Positions 17,091 to 24,660 of a DNA stretch of 64,000 bases are shown in pieces. The translations under genes and the position numbers were made by a program. How positions within the stretch are numbered: position 1 is the stretch's first letter; each line of letters opens with the position of its first letter. Origin of the DNA: Methylohalobius sp964654415 (lineage in GTDB: Bacteria; Pseudomonadota; Gammaproteobacteria; Methylococcales; Methylothermaceae); contig CAZZIP010000012.1 of NCBI GenBank assembly GCA_964654415.1, positions 1 through 64,000 on the forward strand, given 5' to 3'. The notes beneath the pieces were generated by a model. It did no database searches. It was not told the DNA's origin and saw only the letters and a list, made by a program, of their open reading frames with translations.

Positions 17091-18403
17091 AACGTACCTC
17101 CATTGATCACGATCGGATATCCGTCGCCCCACCCTAGATAGCGAAAAATCCGACCGATAAGATCACCGAAGACATGCCGGACCTCTTCGTCATCGATTTG
17201 GGCCAGCCGTCCATGCAAGCTCTTCAGGGCGGCAAAACCACGGTGCCAGCGCACCATCCAGGGCAGATGCGGTGCTGCCTCGTCCGCCTGATCGAAACTC
17301 CATCCTCCCATATCCGCGGAACCAAGCTCGTCATAAGTTTTGAGAAATAAATCGTAGGCCCGCTCGCGCATATCCGCCAGGTAATCCGTCGGAGCGAGCT
17401 CAGGTACAAGGGCAGCGACCATTTGGAGCCGCTCACGGATCTGTTTGACAACGCCGGCCCGCAGCCAGTGATCAAACAGAATCCGGTAACCGCTCCAGGT
17501 CTGACTGCTATCCAGCGCAAAGAGCAGGATCAGATTTGCACCCAGATCGGTCACGCAGGCGGACGCCACCTCGTCGATGCCAGCACGCGAATCGATCAGG
17601 ATCACATCGGGCCGGGTGCGCGCTTCGATCTGCTGTAAAAGCCGCCGCAATCGGGCGGACCATGCTTCGTGTGCGCCCTGCGTGTCGATCTTGGGCATCC
17701 ACACCCGCCCCAGCTTGGCAATGTACTCGCCGGCTTGCGCGCCGTGCGCTGGCACAACGTGGATGAGCCCCTCACGGGAGAGTTCGCTCGTGGCGATCAT
17801 GTCGCTTAGCACTGCATCGCCGTTGTCGACTAGGTCTTCTACCAGCCAATCGGTAATGCCGTACGTTGGCTGACGTTCCGTTGGCAACAGGCTGGAGGAC
17901 AGCCCCGGCGATTCCAGATCGAGATCGAGCACCAACACCCGCCTGCCCAACTGCGCCAGCTTCCAGGCGCAGGCCGCGAGCGCGGTCGAGCGCCCGACGC
18001 CCCCTTTGATGGAAAAGAACACGATGCGCGGCGCGCCTTCGGTTTCGGGGGCGATCTGTGCCCAGTTGGTCTCCGTCGCCAACCGATCGGCCACCCAGAC
18101 CGTGTCGAATCCTTGCAGCGGGTAATGTGCCGCGCCCGAGCAGGCAGCGGCGCGGCTCTCTTCATACAAGATGCCGGCCCCATCAGGATGGGCGTGTGGC
18201 GCGATGCGTGTGGCGAGACTTCGATAAAGCGCTTCGATCTGCTCACGCTGGGGTGCATCGTTACCCACGCTTTCTGGGGCGATGAACCGTACTCGCCCAT
18301 TGAGGTCGCGATTAACCACCAGCCAGTCGAGTTGGTCTAAAAAGGCACGATGTGTCTCCAGCGTCTCGCTAGTGATGGGCAGAATGTCATCAAAGGTTGT
18401 CAT
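17087..18403 (-). CDS. ParA/MinD-like ATPase with KGGVGR motif
   Basis: This 438-residue protein has about 125 residues of unknown N-terminal domain and then a deviant Walker A, SIKGGVGRST (131-140). This has Arg where ParA/MinD proteins have Lys, the recognised KGGVGR variant. Switch I/II-like blocks follow: VLVLDLDLESPGLSS and VILIDSRAGIDEVAS. It overlaps the HEPN-like gene upstream and the ATPase downstream by 4 bases each. ParA-like folds usually act as nucleotide-dependent dimers that recruit partners; here the partners are probably the two coupled neighbours. The role in defence is inferred from location. Confidence 0.8.
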   Translation of the reverse strand: MTTFDDILPITSETLETHRAFLDQLDWLVVNRDLNGRVRFIAPESVGNDAPQREQIEALYRSLATRIAPHAHPDGAGILYEESRAAACSGAAHYPLQGFDTVWVADRLATETNWAQIAPETEGAPRIVFFSIKGGVGRSTALAACAWKLAQLGRRVLVLDLDLESPGLSSSLLPTERQPTYGITDWLVEDLVDNGDAVLSDMIATSELSREGLIHVVPAHGAQAGEYIAKLGRVWMPKIDTQGAHEAWSARLRRLLQQIEARTRPDVILIDSRAGIDEVASACVTDLGANLILLFALDSSQTWSGYRILFDHWLRAGVVKQIRERLQMVAALVPELAPTDYLADMRERAYDLFLKTYDELGSADMGGWSFDQADEAAPHLPWMVRWHRGFAALKSLHGRLAQIDDEEVRHVFGDLIGRIFRYLGWGDGYPIVINGGTF

Positions 18404-18816
18404 ATCAGCCCTTCCTTTCGCGCTTTCTTGATTAGCTTTCTAACGACATCCGCCCCCGACTGATGCGCCTGCACCCGCGTTTGATCGAAATTCGATTGAT
18501 GGGCGTAGCGTTGTGAAACATTCCAGTCATGGAAGGGATTGGGGCTGGGCAAGGCATAGCCCGTTCCCTGATGATGGCCACAGCGATAGCTCTCGTAGCG
18601 CGCCCAGATGCCGTCGGCATGCTCCCTGTCAGCCCTTCGGCTTGGGCAATCTCTGGCCGTGTCATAGGGCATGCCAAACGCCAGCATCAGCCGCTTCAAA
18701 CCACATTCCGCCGCCAAGCCGTAGAGGTGATCCGCATTCGCCCAGCGCTGCGCTTGCAACAGGTGCTCGGCATCCTCCCAGTGGCGTTCGTGTGCGTCCA
18801 GAAAATCCGCCTGCAT
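18400..18816 (-). CDS. HEPN-like small protein
   Basis: The 138-residue protein is helical at the N-terminus (HWEDAEHLLQAQRWANADHL) followed by YGLAAECGLKRLM, a pattern seen in HEPN-fold proteins that pair with nucleotidyltransferases or act as RNases. A basic, His-rich middle (RYESYRCGHHQG) and a Lys/Arg-rich C-terminus follow. The usual R-x4-6-H catalytic motif is not clear-cut. Its stop overlaps the ParA-like gene start, and it begins 10 bases after the methylase stop. I regard HEPN as the best guess, not a firm call. Confidence 0.55.
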   Translation of the reverse strand: MQADFLDAHERHWEDAEHLLQAQRWANADHLYGLAAECGLKRLMLAFGMPYDTARDCPSRRADREHADGIWARYESYRCGHHQGTGYALPSPNPFHDWNVSQRYAHQSNFDQTRVQAHQSGADVVRKLIKKARKEGLI

Positions 18817-20173
18817 TTCCTCTCCTTCACGACCCGAACCGCAAATTCTTCAGCCGCGCGCCCAGCACCTCGGCGGCGCTGCGCACGGCGGCCTCCGGCG
18901 ATTTGCGCTCGATGAAGGCGAGCACGTCCACCAAGAGCGGCCGCACGTCCAGGAAGTCGGCCATCTCGTTCTTGAGCTGCTCGACGATGACCTGCGGTGC
19001 GGTGTCCTTCAGGAGTTGCTGCAGGGCGATGATCAGCCGCCCGAGGCGCGAGCGGCCCAGTTCGGTGGCGTCGGTCAGATCGCGCGCGGCGAACTCGGTG
19101 ATGCGCTTCAAGCGCGCGTGGTTGGGGCGCATGTCGCCCATCACGCGGCTGTAGTCGGCCACGTGGAAGGCTTTGGCGAAGTTCTGGTAGTTGTCGAGCT
19201 TGTGGCTGCCGGCGCTTTCCATGTCCCACATGCGCAGCATGAAGCGCTCGATGCCAGAAAGGCGTGCCCAGGTGTCCGCGGCCAGCCCTTCGGGCACCAA
19301 GAGGTTCGAGGCCGTCTCGGCGGCCTGCTGGACGATTTCATCGACGACGGTCACTTCGCCGCGGGCGCGCGGGCGCAGGGCAAAGGTGGTTACGTCTTCG
19401 CCGCCGATGTGGGTGTAGGCGGTGAGCACCTTCAGGGCCGCGGCATAGCCGGCCATCTGCAAATCGGCGTCGCTCCACACCGGCTCGCCGTGATGCGCGG
19501 CCACCCGTTCGTTGAGGTGCAGCATGGTCTCGATCTGCCGCTCGACTTCCTTGCGCACGGCGGGCAGGAGGCGCTGTTTGAAGCCTTGGCGCTCGCCGGG
19601 CGGGCGTTTCTTCAGCATCAGGATCACCGTGCCCTGCACGTAGCCGCCCTTCTTGAGCTCGGAGGTGGTCTCGGTGGCGATGTACCAGGCGGCCACCACC
19701 TGAAGCCCCGAGGCCCAAAAGATGCCGACGAGATCGCCCCACACGCCGGTGTCCTGGTGGGTGAACATCACGCATTGCAGGCCGTTGTCGGGCATGTGCT
19801 CGCGCATGGCGGTGTAGGCCGCCACCATGCCGCGCCGAAAATCCTCGCCCGAGCCCTTGATCGCCAGCGCCCGACGCGAATCCCACACCCACTCGTCGAA
19901 CGGCTTGGGCGGGTTCTTGCGCAGCCAGGCGATGAAGAACTCGGTGATCTCGTGGTAATTGATGGCGTCGGCGTAGGGGGGATCGGTAATCCAGAGGTCA
20001 GCGTAATCTTCAATCATGTTTGCAGGCGAGCAAGCAACTCTTAGTTGCTTACATACCACTTGCCCATGCGCTGTATTGGCCACACCCCAAAGAGGTAATG
20101 ACGCGCACACGCTCCGGGAACCATAGTTCCACAGAACATTGAGAGCTTGGTTAGCAAACAGGTGACTTATGGA

Positions 20174-20176
20174 TTA
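20174..20176 (-). other. In-frame nonsense codon in the DUF1156 methylase
   Basis: The TAA lies between two halves of one protein in the same frame, with no indel. The flanks upstream (LDWTNRGCYFGTGAAR) and downstream (SISHLFANQALNVLWNYG) both look like normal family sequence. It is either a real inactivating point mutation or a base-call error. Confidence 0.8.
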
Positions 20177-21426
20177 GCGCGCGGCTCCTGTCCCAAAATA
20201 GCAACCTCGATTGGTCCAATCAAGAACCTTCGCAAAGGATGGCAAGAGAGACGCAGAGTATTGCGAGTGAAGAAGTTTTTTCTTTGAGATCGCCAGCCCT
20301 AAGAGTTGTCTGGGGTTAAAAAAGTGATGCCAATGCGTCCAGCCGCGCGTGCGGATCGGCTCGTCGGTCTTGTCGCCCGGCTCGATGGGCATGTCGGGTA
20401 CCAGACCCTCTTGCTGCCAGCGGGCGAGGTTCTCGGCGACGATGGCCTCCACCTTGCGCTCGCGTTCGAGGTCGGCTTCGGTCGGGGCAGCGAAGAAGGT
20501 CTCCTGGCGGGCGGCATCCAGCGTCTCTTTCTTGATCCACTGGATGCAATAGAGCCGCTCCTGAAAGAGGTCGTCGGGGCGGGGCTTGAAGTCGTGCTTT
20601 TCCCAGCGGCGCAGGCGGTTGCCGGTGCTGCCATCGGGCAGGCGGTAGTCGCCGCGCAGGGTCTTGATCGGGGTGCGGTAGGTCTTGCCGTCGAGTTCAT
20701 AGACCAGGTCGCCGTCCTGCACCGTGCCTTGCTCGGCAGCCTTCAGCTCCGCGTCTGACACGCCGCTGACGATTTCGATCTCGAAGCGCTTGTTCGCGTG
20801 ATCGGGTTTGAGACGCGCAATCACGTTACGGGTCTTGGAAATGACCCACGAAGGCGCCAGGGGAATCCACCAGCCGGTTTGCGGGCAGCGCGCCTCCAGA
20901 CAGTAAAGGTACGCCTTGGCGCGGTTGCCGTGCTCGTCGTGCTCTATCCCTAAGCGCGTGATCTCGGCATCCACCGCCGCGGCCACCTCGCGCTGGGCGC
21001 GCTCGATTTCGGCGCGGCGCTCGGGAGGTGCGCCAATGATATTGAGCGCGCCCCAGGTGAGCATACAGGCGATGGGGTTCAAGTCGGAGGCATAGACATC
21101 GCAGCCCAGCCGCGCCGCCTCGAAGGGGATCGAGCCGCCACCGCAGAAGGTATCGCCCACGCGCGGGCGATGGCCAAAGCGCAGGAGGCCGAGCTGCTCG
21201 ATGAGCTGCGGGAACGAATGCACGTCCAACCCCAAATGCGCGTAGTGCTGGTTGACCTTGGGCCACACGGGCGCGTAGAGCCAGTCGGGGTCGACCTCTT
21301 CGGGGCGTTTGCACCGGGCGGCCTTGGCTTCGTAGCTGGGCAGGCGTGCCAGCGCCCGGCGATAGAGGGCGAGCTTGTCCTCGTCCGTGATGTCGCGCCG
21401 CCAGCGGGGTTTGCCCTCACCCCCGG

Positions 21427-21449
21427 CCCCTCTCCCACTGGGAGAGGGG
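21427..21449. repeat. Island palindromic repeat R1 (inside methylase gene)
   Basis: CCCCTCTCCC, a 3-base loop and GGGAGAGGGG form a perfect 10-bp stem, preceded by CCCTCACCCCC. It is the same element as R5 and is related to R2-R4. In the methylase frame it adds the residues LPSPSGRGAGGEG without breaking the gene. Confidence 0.85.
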
Positions 21450-21826
21450 AGCGTGAAGTAGCGCTCCGGGTCGTCGATGTGCACGTGCTTGAGGATTTCT
21501 GCTGGCGAGAAAGCGTTGGCCGCCAGCGCCCGCCGCGCCAGCCCCTCGTCGTCGAAAGCCATGAGCGCCTCGAAGATCGCGAGATCGCCTTCCGGGTCAT
21601 CGGTCGGCGGCAGCAGGCTGCCCAGGACGATGGCGCGCACCAGGATCAAGGGCTTTCGGCCTTTCCAGTAGGAACCGAGCGCTGTCAAGGTCTGCCCGGA
21701 GCCTGCCTTGCGCTCCCTCTGCGCCTCGAACGAGACCTTCTGCGCCGGAAAGACCGTCTCGATCAGGGCCGGGGCGTCTTGGAGGGCGAGGGGGGTGAGG
21801 GTGGGGTTGGTTTGGGCGTGCATGGG

Positions 21827-22234
21827 TCAGGCTTCCCGGATCGAGCACATGGAGATGCTTTGCACCCGAAACATGGGCTTGGTTGGTTTTTCAGCACTGA
21901 CGAACTCGTCTACACCGGCCACCACCGCATGGGCCACGTGAATCGCATCCATGGCAGAAATTCCATATTTCTCAGCAAGGGTGTGCGCTTGCTGCAAAGC
22001 CGAAGCATCCCAGGCAATGTTTTCCGCCTGGCTGAACACCGCCTCAAAGAACGCCACCTCTTGTTGCTGTTTGTGATAGCGCGCCTTGGGCAGCGCCTCG
22101 AGACGAACCGCGTCGCTGACGACCAAGGCACGTTCCGGGTCATCCAGCACGCTGAGCGCGCGCCGCCCGAGCTCATCGTTACCCTTGAAGGCCGCCATCA
22201 GCAGGCAGGTGTCGATGTAGGTACGCTTAGGCAT
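21827..22234 (-). CDS. PIN-domain protein
   Basis: The 135-residue protein starts at the ATG at 22234 inside the end of the preceding gene (8-base overlap). TYIDTCLLMAAFKG has the first PIN Asp, VVSDAVRLEALPKA the conserved Glu, and YGISAMDAIHVAHAV the second Asp cluster. PIN proteins are metal-dependent RNases, often toxins. Here it is coupled to a 109-residue protein and a TIGR04255 protein rather than to a typical VapB. It sits 3 bases before the methylase gene, so it is part of the defence operon. Confidence 0.8.
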   Translation of the reverse strand: MPKRTYIDTCLLMAAFKGNDELGRRALSVLDDPERALVVSDAVRLEALPKARYHKQQQEVAFFEAVFSQAENIAWDASALQQAHTLAEKYGISAMDAIHVAHAVVAGVDEFVSAEKPTKPMFRVQSISMCSIREA

Positions 22235-22556
22235 CGCCCACTCCGCCACGGCGCAAGCGCAGCTCCTCGTCCAGTTCCTCGGCTGACAAGAGCCGCCCTC
22301 CGTTCGCTATATAGGATCGGCGCAGGGCCAGAAGTCTTTTGCCCAGCTCCGTCTTTGGCCGGTAGTCCGGCAGGGAGTCTTGCCTGAGCCAAACACTCTG
22401 CGGGGCGGTTGTCAAAGCATTCCCGGCTTCGTAACGAATGCCAAGAAATTGATGAGACCACGATTTATCGGGCCAGGGGGCCGCCTCATGCCGATAAGCA
22501 ATGACTGGTGCACTCAATTGCGGCAATGGCGGCACATCCACTGTGAAGGCCAACAT
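22227..22556 (-). CDS. Unknown protein coupled to the PIN gene
   Basis: The 109-residue protein begins 2 bases after the TIGR04255 stop and overlaps the PIN gene start. The first half has no recognisable motif. The last 45 residues (DYRPKTELGKRLLALRRSY, then LLSAEELDEELRLRRGG) resemble the charged C-terminal tail of antitoxins that bind PIN partners. The position fits an antitoxin or adaptor for the PIN protein. No DNA-binding domain is evident. Confidence 0.7.
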   Translation of the reverse strand: MLAFTVDVPPLPQLSAPVIAYRHEAAPWPDKSWSHQFLGIRYEAGNALTTAPQSVWLRQDSLPDYRPKTELGKRLLALRRSYIANGGRLLSAEELDEELRLRRGGVGDA

Positions 22557-22558
22557 CG

Positions 22559-23302
22559 TCAGTACTCCGGCTCCAGTTTCTGGATCGTTTCTTCCGTCAG
22601 GATCTGACGGAAGAACAATGTCTTCGATCTGTCATGCAATAGGTCGAGTTGTGCGCGTAGTGTGTCCCAGTCAGCCGGCGTTTTCGCGGGTAGCGTTTCC
22701 AGGTCAATGATGGAACCTGTCATTTGCTCTCCCGCGAGGTTAACGTGTGCTGCGGTGGCGATTTGCACGACATGCAGGCACTCTGCATCAGGGATTTCCA
22801 GGCGCATCTGGACGCGATCCCTGATCTCGTGATCGCCGAGCTTCAGCTTTAGTCTGAGCGTCCCCAGATCGGTGGCCAACTCGTCCCTCAGCAAATCGAT
22901 GTAGCGCAGCGAATGACGCTGAGGGGTGGGGATAAGCCCGCTGCTTTCGACGATTTCCGTCAAGGCCAGCACGGTTTCTTTGAATCTGTCCCAGCCCACG
23001 TAGGGCTTGCGGCAGTTGAGGGTGACGATTCGGTCGCCCACCTGCCAGATGAACGGTGCCTCAACTTCTTCCATCAGCACTTTAGCCATGAAGCGCAGGT
23101 TGGGATCAACCTGCGCGATCGGCGCCGGAATGTCGGCTGTAGGTAGACGTTTTAGCTGAAGCGAGGGGTGATTTTTCTTGAGCTCGGTAAACAAGATTCC
23201 AGGCAGCACCTCGCCGATGCCTTCCATGCCCTCGAACTGCGCCTGCCAGATTGCTTCGATGAGGGGCTCTTTCTTCAAGCGTCTGGGTAGCGGATTCATC
23301 AT
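22559..23302 (-). CDS. TIGR04255 family protein
   Basis: The 247-residue protein has the TIGR04255 layout. It opens PLRRLKKEPLIEAIWQAQFE-like (LPRRLKKEPLIEAIWQ), has a central FRFMAKVL-type strand (NLRFMAKVLMEE), VGDRIVTLNCRKPYVGW, and late SLRYIDLL with a C-terminal LHDRSKTLFFRQIL. The family is sporadically distributed and of unknown function. It is typically followed by a small partner gene, as here. A strong Shine-Dalgarno (AGGAGG) lies upstream of the ATG. It heads the three-gene TIGR04255/unknown/PIN module within the island. Confidence 0.75.
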   Translation of the reverse strand: MMNPLPRRLKKEPLIEAIWQAQFEGMEGIGEVLPGILFTELKKNHPSLQLKRLPTADIPAPIAQVDPNLRFMAKVLMEEVEAPFIWQVGDRIVTLNCRKPYVGWDRFKETVLALTEIVESSGLIPTPQRHSLRYIDLLRDELATDLGTLRLKLKLGDHEIRDRVQMRLEIPDAECLHVVQIATAAHVNLAGEQMTGSIIDLETLPAKTPADWDTLRAQLDLLHDRSKTLFFRQILTEETIQKLEPEY

Positions 23303-23319
23303 ATTGCTCTCCTACCTCC

Positions 23320-23337
23320 TGCTGAAGTATATCAGCA
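23320..23337. promoter_or_regulatory. Palindrome upstream of the TIGR04255 gene
   Basis: TGCTGA, a 6-base spacer and TCAGCA form a perfect 6-bp dyad just upstream of the AGGAGG ribosome-binding site. It may be an operator for the TIGR04255/unknown/PIN unit or part of its promoter. This is inferred from symmetry and position. Confidence 0.4.
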
Positions 23338-23389
23338 AGGTTACGAAGGGAGCGAGCAAGCCGCTAGGGACGCTCTGAATAACCTCCTC

Positions 23390-23411
23390 ACCCTTTGGGA
23401 GAGGGGTAGGG
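23390..23411. repeat. Island palindromic repeat R2 (partial, inverted)
   Basis: CCCTTTGGGAGAGGGGTAGGG is one arm of the same CCCTCTCCC-type element, in opposite orientation to R3, 25 bases away. R2 and R3 face each other and share GGGTAGGGTG/CACCCTACCC. Confidence 0.6.
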
Positions 23412-23435
23412 TGCAACGCACTGTTTTGTACTGCC

Positions 23436-23474
23436 CCCTCACCCTACCCTCTCCCCCGCTTGCGGGGGAGAGGG
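23436..23474. repeat. Island palindromic repeat R3
   Basis: CCCTCACCCTA precedes a perfect 13-bp stem, CCCTCTCCCCCGC and GCGGGGGAGAGGG, with a TT loop. It is the longest-stemmed copy of the island repeat in the window. Confidence 0.8.
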
Positions 23475-23637
23475 CGATCCGTCCGCGCTTCATCGGCCTG
23501 TTCAAAGGCCCGCGGCAGATCATGGTGGTTGTGCGCGTCAATCGCGACGGCACGCTGCTTTGGAATTTCATGCAGTCGCGGGACAAAGACATGAACCCGC
23601 ACCGCATCGGCACCCTGATATGGCCGAAAAAATGAAC

Positions 23638-23736
23638 GCGCCTGCCGGGTCCCGTTCCGCGCGCATGATCCGGTGCGCCGGAGCCCCTTGGCGGACTGTA
23701 GGCCCGGAAGCCAGTCCACTTCGCGCCGGCAGGCGC
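23638..23736. repeat. 99-base element with 11-bp inverted ends
   Basis: GCGCCTGCCGG at 23638-23648 and CCGGCAGGCGC at 23726-23736 are perfect inverted copies. The interior also has local dyads (GCGCGC, CCGG/GCCGG). It could be a small non-autonomous element or a structured terminator or RNA. It begins exactly at the end of the unrecognised plus-strand open stretch. Confidence 0.55.
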
Positions 23737-23751
23737 TTGTTTCAGTATATC

Positions 23752-24000
23752 CTACCCCGCCCGGCAGTCAAAGCGGGCGGTCTCGCGCGCGGCGCGAATT
23801 TCTTTGCGCACCAGTTCCAGCATCGCCGCCAGTTGCTCGCCCGGAATTTCGGCGGCGTGCTCGTCGGCGGCCGAGAGCGCGTGCGAGAGGGCAGCAAGCG
23901 CCAGATCGGCGCGCCACAGGGCCGCTTCGGCCTCTTCGGCCCTCTCCCCCCAAGCTGGGGCGAGGAAATAAATCAGAGCTTCCCAAGACAGCGCGAGCGG
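23752..24000 (-). pseudogene. Gene fragment in frame after the DUF3780 stop
   Basis: Directly behind the DUF3780 stop, in the same frame, 82 open codons follow to a TAG at 23752-23754. The last 60 residues (EEAEAALWRADLALAALS, EHAAEIPGEQLAAMLELVRK, then a short tail) are helical with strong GC3 coding bias. No good start codon or ribosome-binding site is present, and the first part overlaps repeat R4. It therefore looks like the 3' part of a small gene whose start was replaced when the repeat arrived. Readthrough of the stop would fuse it to DUF3780. The family is unknown. Confidence 0.4.
23938..23963. repeat. Island palindromic repeat R4 (degenerate)
   Basis: CCCTCTCCCCCCAAGCTGGG and the following GCGAGG form a weaker version of the island repeat (CCTC-T-CCCC pairing with GGGG-C-GAGG). 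It lies at the start of the gene fragment after DUF3780. Confidence 0.5.
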
Positions 24001-24660
24001 TCACGTTGTTTCTTCTGCAAACAAGTCTAGCATCGGCTGCGTGTCATCGCGGTCGTTTCGGCTGCGGCGGGTGCGGGTGCCCAGCAGCCCGCTTTGCGCG
24101 ACATCCCCCAAGGCGTGGGCAAGCGCGATGCGCCAGCCTTTGCCGGCGTCCATGACGCCGCCGGTCGCCATGGCGGTCATGCCGAACAGCCACCAGCGTT
24201 CCTCGGGCCGAAGCGCCAGCCAGTTCCTGACGGCGATGGGGATCTTGGCGGTATCTATCCGCTCGACGGCCCAGGCCAGCACGCACAGCTCTTTGCCGAG
24301 CAGCCGATCGACGAGGTTTTCGCCGACCTTCCAGGCGCTCGTCCTGAGGCCGCGCGCCGCAAGGCGCGCGTTGAAGGCGCGCTGCACCTCGGCGCGGATC
24401 GCCGTCCAGCGAGGCCGCTCGAGCAAGACGCGGTCGATCACCGCAGCGTCGCTCGACACCGATTGTAACCCAAGGTACTCGCTGATTCTCACCTTGCCCG
24501 TACTGCTTCTGGGGATGATCACCCGGAAGTGATGCGGGTCGGAGGTCGCAGGCACCCCGAAGCCGAGGGTGTGGATGGCGGGTTTGTTCGCCCTCACTCC
24601 TAGCCCCTCTCCCTCTGGGAGAGGGGAATGGTTCGAGGTCTTGGTGCGCGTCATGGTCAT
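24001..24660 (-). CDS. DUF3780 protein, anti-phage-associated
   Basis: The 219-residue protein matches DUF3780 in LGFGVPATSDPHHFRVIIP near the start and PEERWWLFGMTAMATGG with DAGKGWRIALAHAL later. DUF3780 proteins occur with DUF499 ATPases and DUF1156 methylases in anti-phage-associated loci; their molecular role is unknown. The start overlaps the DUF499 stop by 4 bases. The N-terminal 26 residues include PLPEGEGLGVRA, which is encoded by repeat R5 and precedes the real family start (KPAIHTLGFG), so the repeat has been absorbed as an in-frame extension. Confidence 0.85.
   Translation of the reverse strand: MTMTRTKTSNHSPLPEGEGLGVRANKPAIHTLGFGVPATSDPHHFRVIIPRSSTGKVRISEYLGLQSVSSDAAVIDRVLLERPRWTAIRAEVQRAFNARLAARGLRTSAWKVGENLVDRLLGKELCVLAWAVERIDTAKIPIAVRNWLALRPEERWWLFGMTAMATGGVMDAGKGWRIALAHALGDVAQSGLLGTRTRRSRNDRDDTQPMLDLFAEETT
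24604..24626. repeat. Island palindromic repeat R5 (inside DUF3780 gene)
   Basis: CCCCTCTCCC, loop TCT and GGGAGAGGGG form a perfect 10-bp stem preceded by CCCTCACTCCTAG. The arms are identical to those of R1. It encodes part of the N-terminus of the DUF3780 protein. Confidence 0.85.

Larger units (their letters stand above)
18827..21823 (-). pseudogene. DUF1156 adenine-type DNA methylase, split by an in-frame stop
   Basis: The full frame spans about 998 codons. The N-terminus is DUF1156 (FPAQKVSFEAQRERKAGSG, WKGRKPLILVRA). SAM motif I is DTFCGGGSIPFEAARLGC (D224 onward), followed by YASDLNPIAC. The catalytic motif DPPY lies near residue 614 in ITDPPYADAI. A TAA at 20174-20176 interrupts codon 550, in GTGAAR-stop-SISHLFANQALNVLWNYG; the sequence continues in the same frame with full coding character. 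A single change from GAA (Glu) explains it. Unless read through, the product lacks DPPY and is inactive; a GTG or ATG restart could give a separate C-terminal half. Residues about 125-137 are encoded by an inserted palindromic repeat. In the family the methylase marks self DNA. Confidence 0.8.
23303..23751. other. Repeat-rich intergenic segment of the island
   Basis: These 449 bases hold no convincing intact gene. They contain an operator-like palindrome, two repeat copies and a 99-base element with inverted ends. Between R3 and that element, the plus strand reads an open stretch (about 23480-23635) ending VNRDGTLLWNFMQSRDKDMN and further residues to a TGA. It has reasonable coding character and could be the 3' end of a lost gene, but I do not recognise it. 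Confidence 0.5.

Noticed and set aside
23638..23736. Integron attC site
   Set aside because: The ends lack the RYYYAAC and GTTRRRY core sites, and no integron integrase is present.
21414..24626. CRISPR array
   Set aside because: The repeats are palindromic, irregularly spaced and lie partly inside genes; there are no uniform spacers or cas genes.
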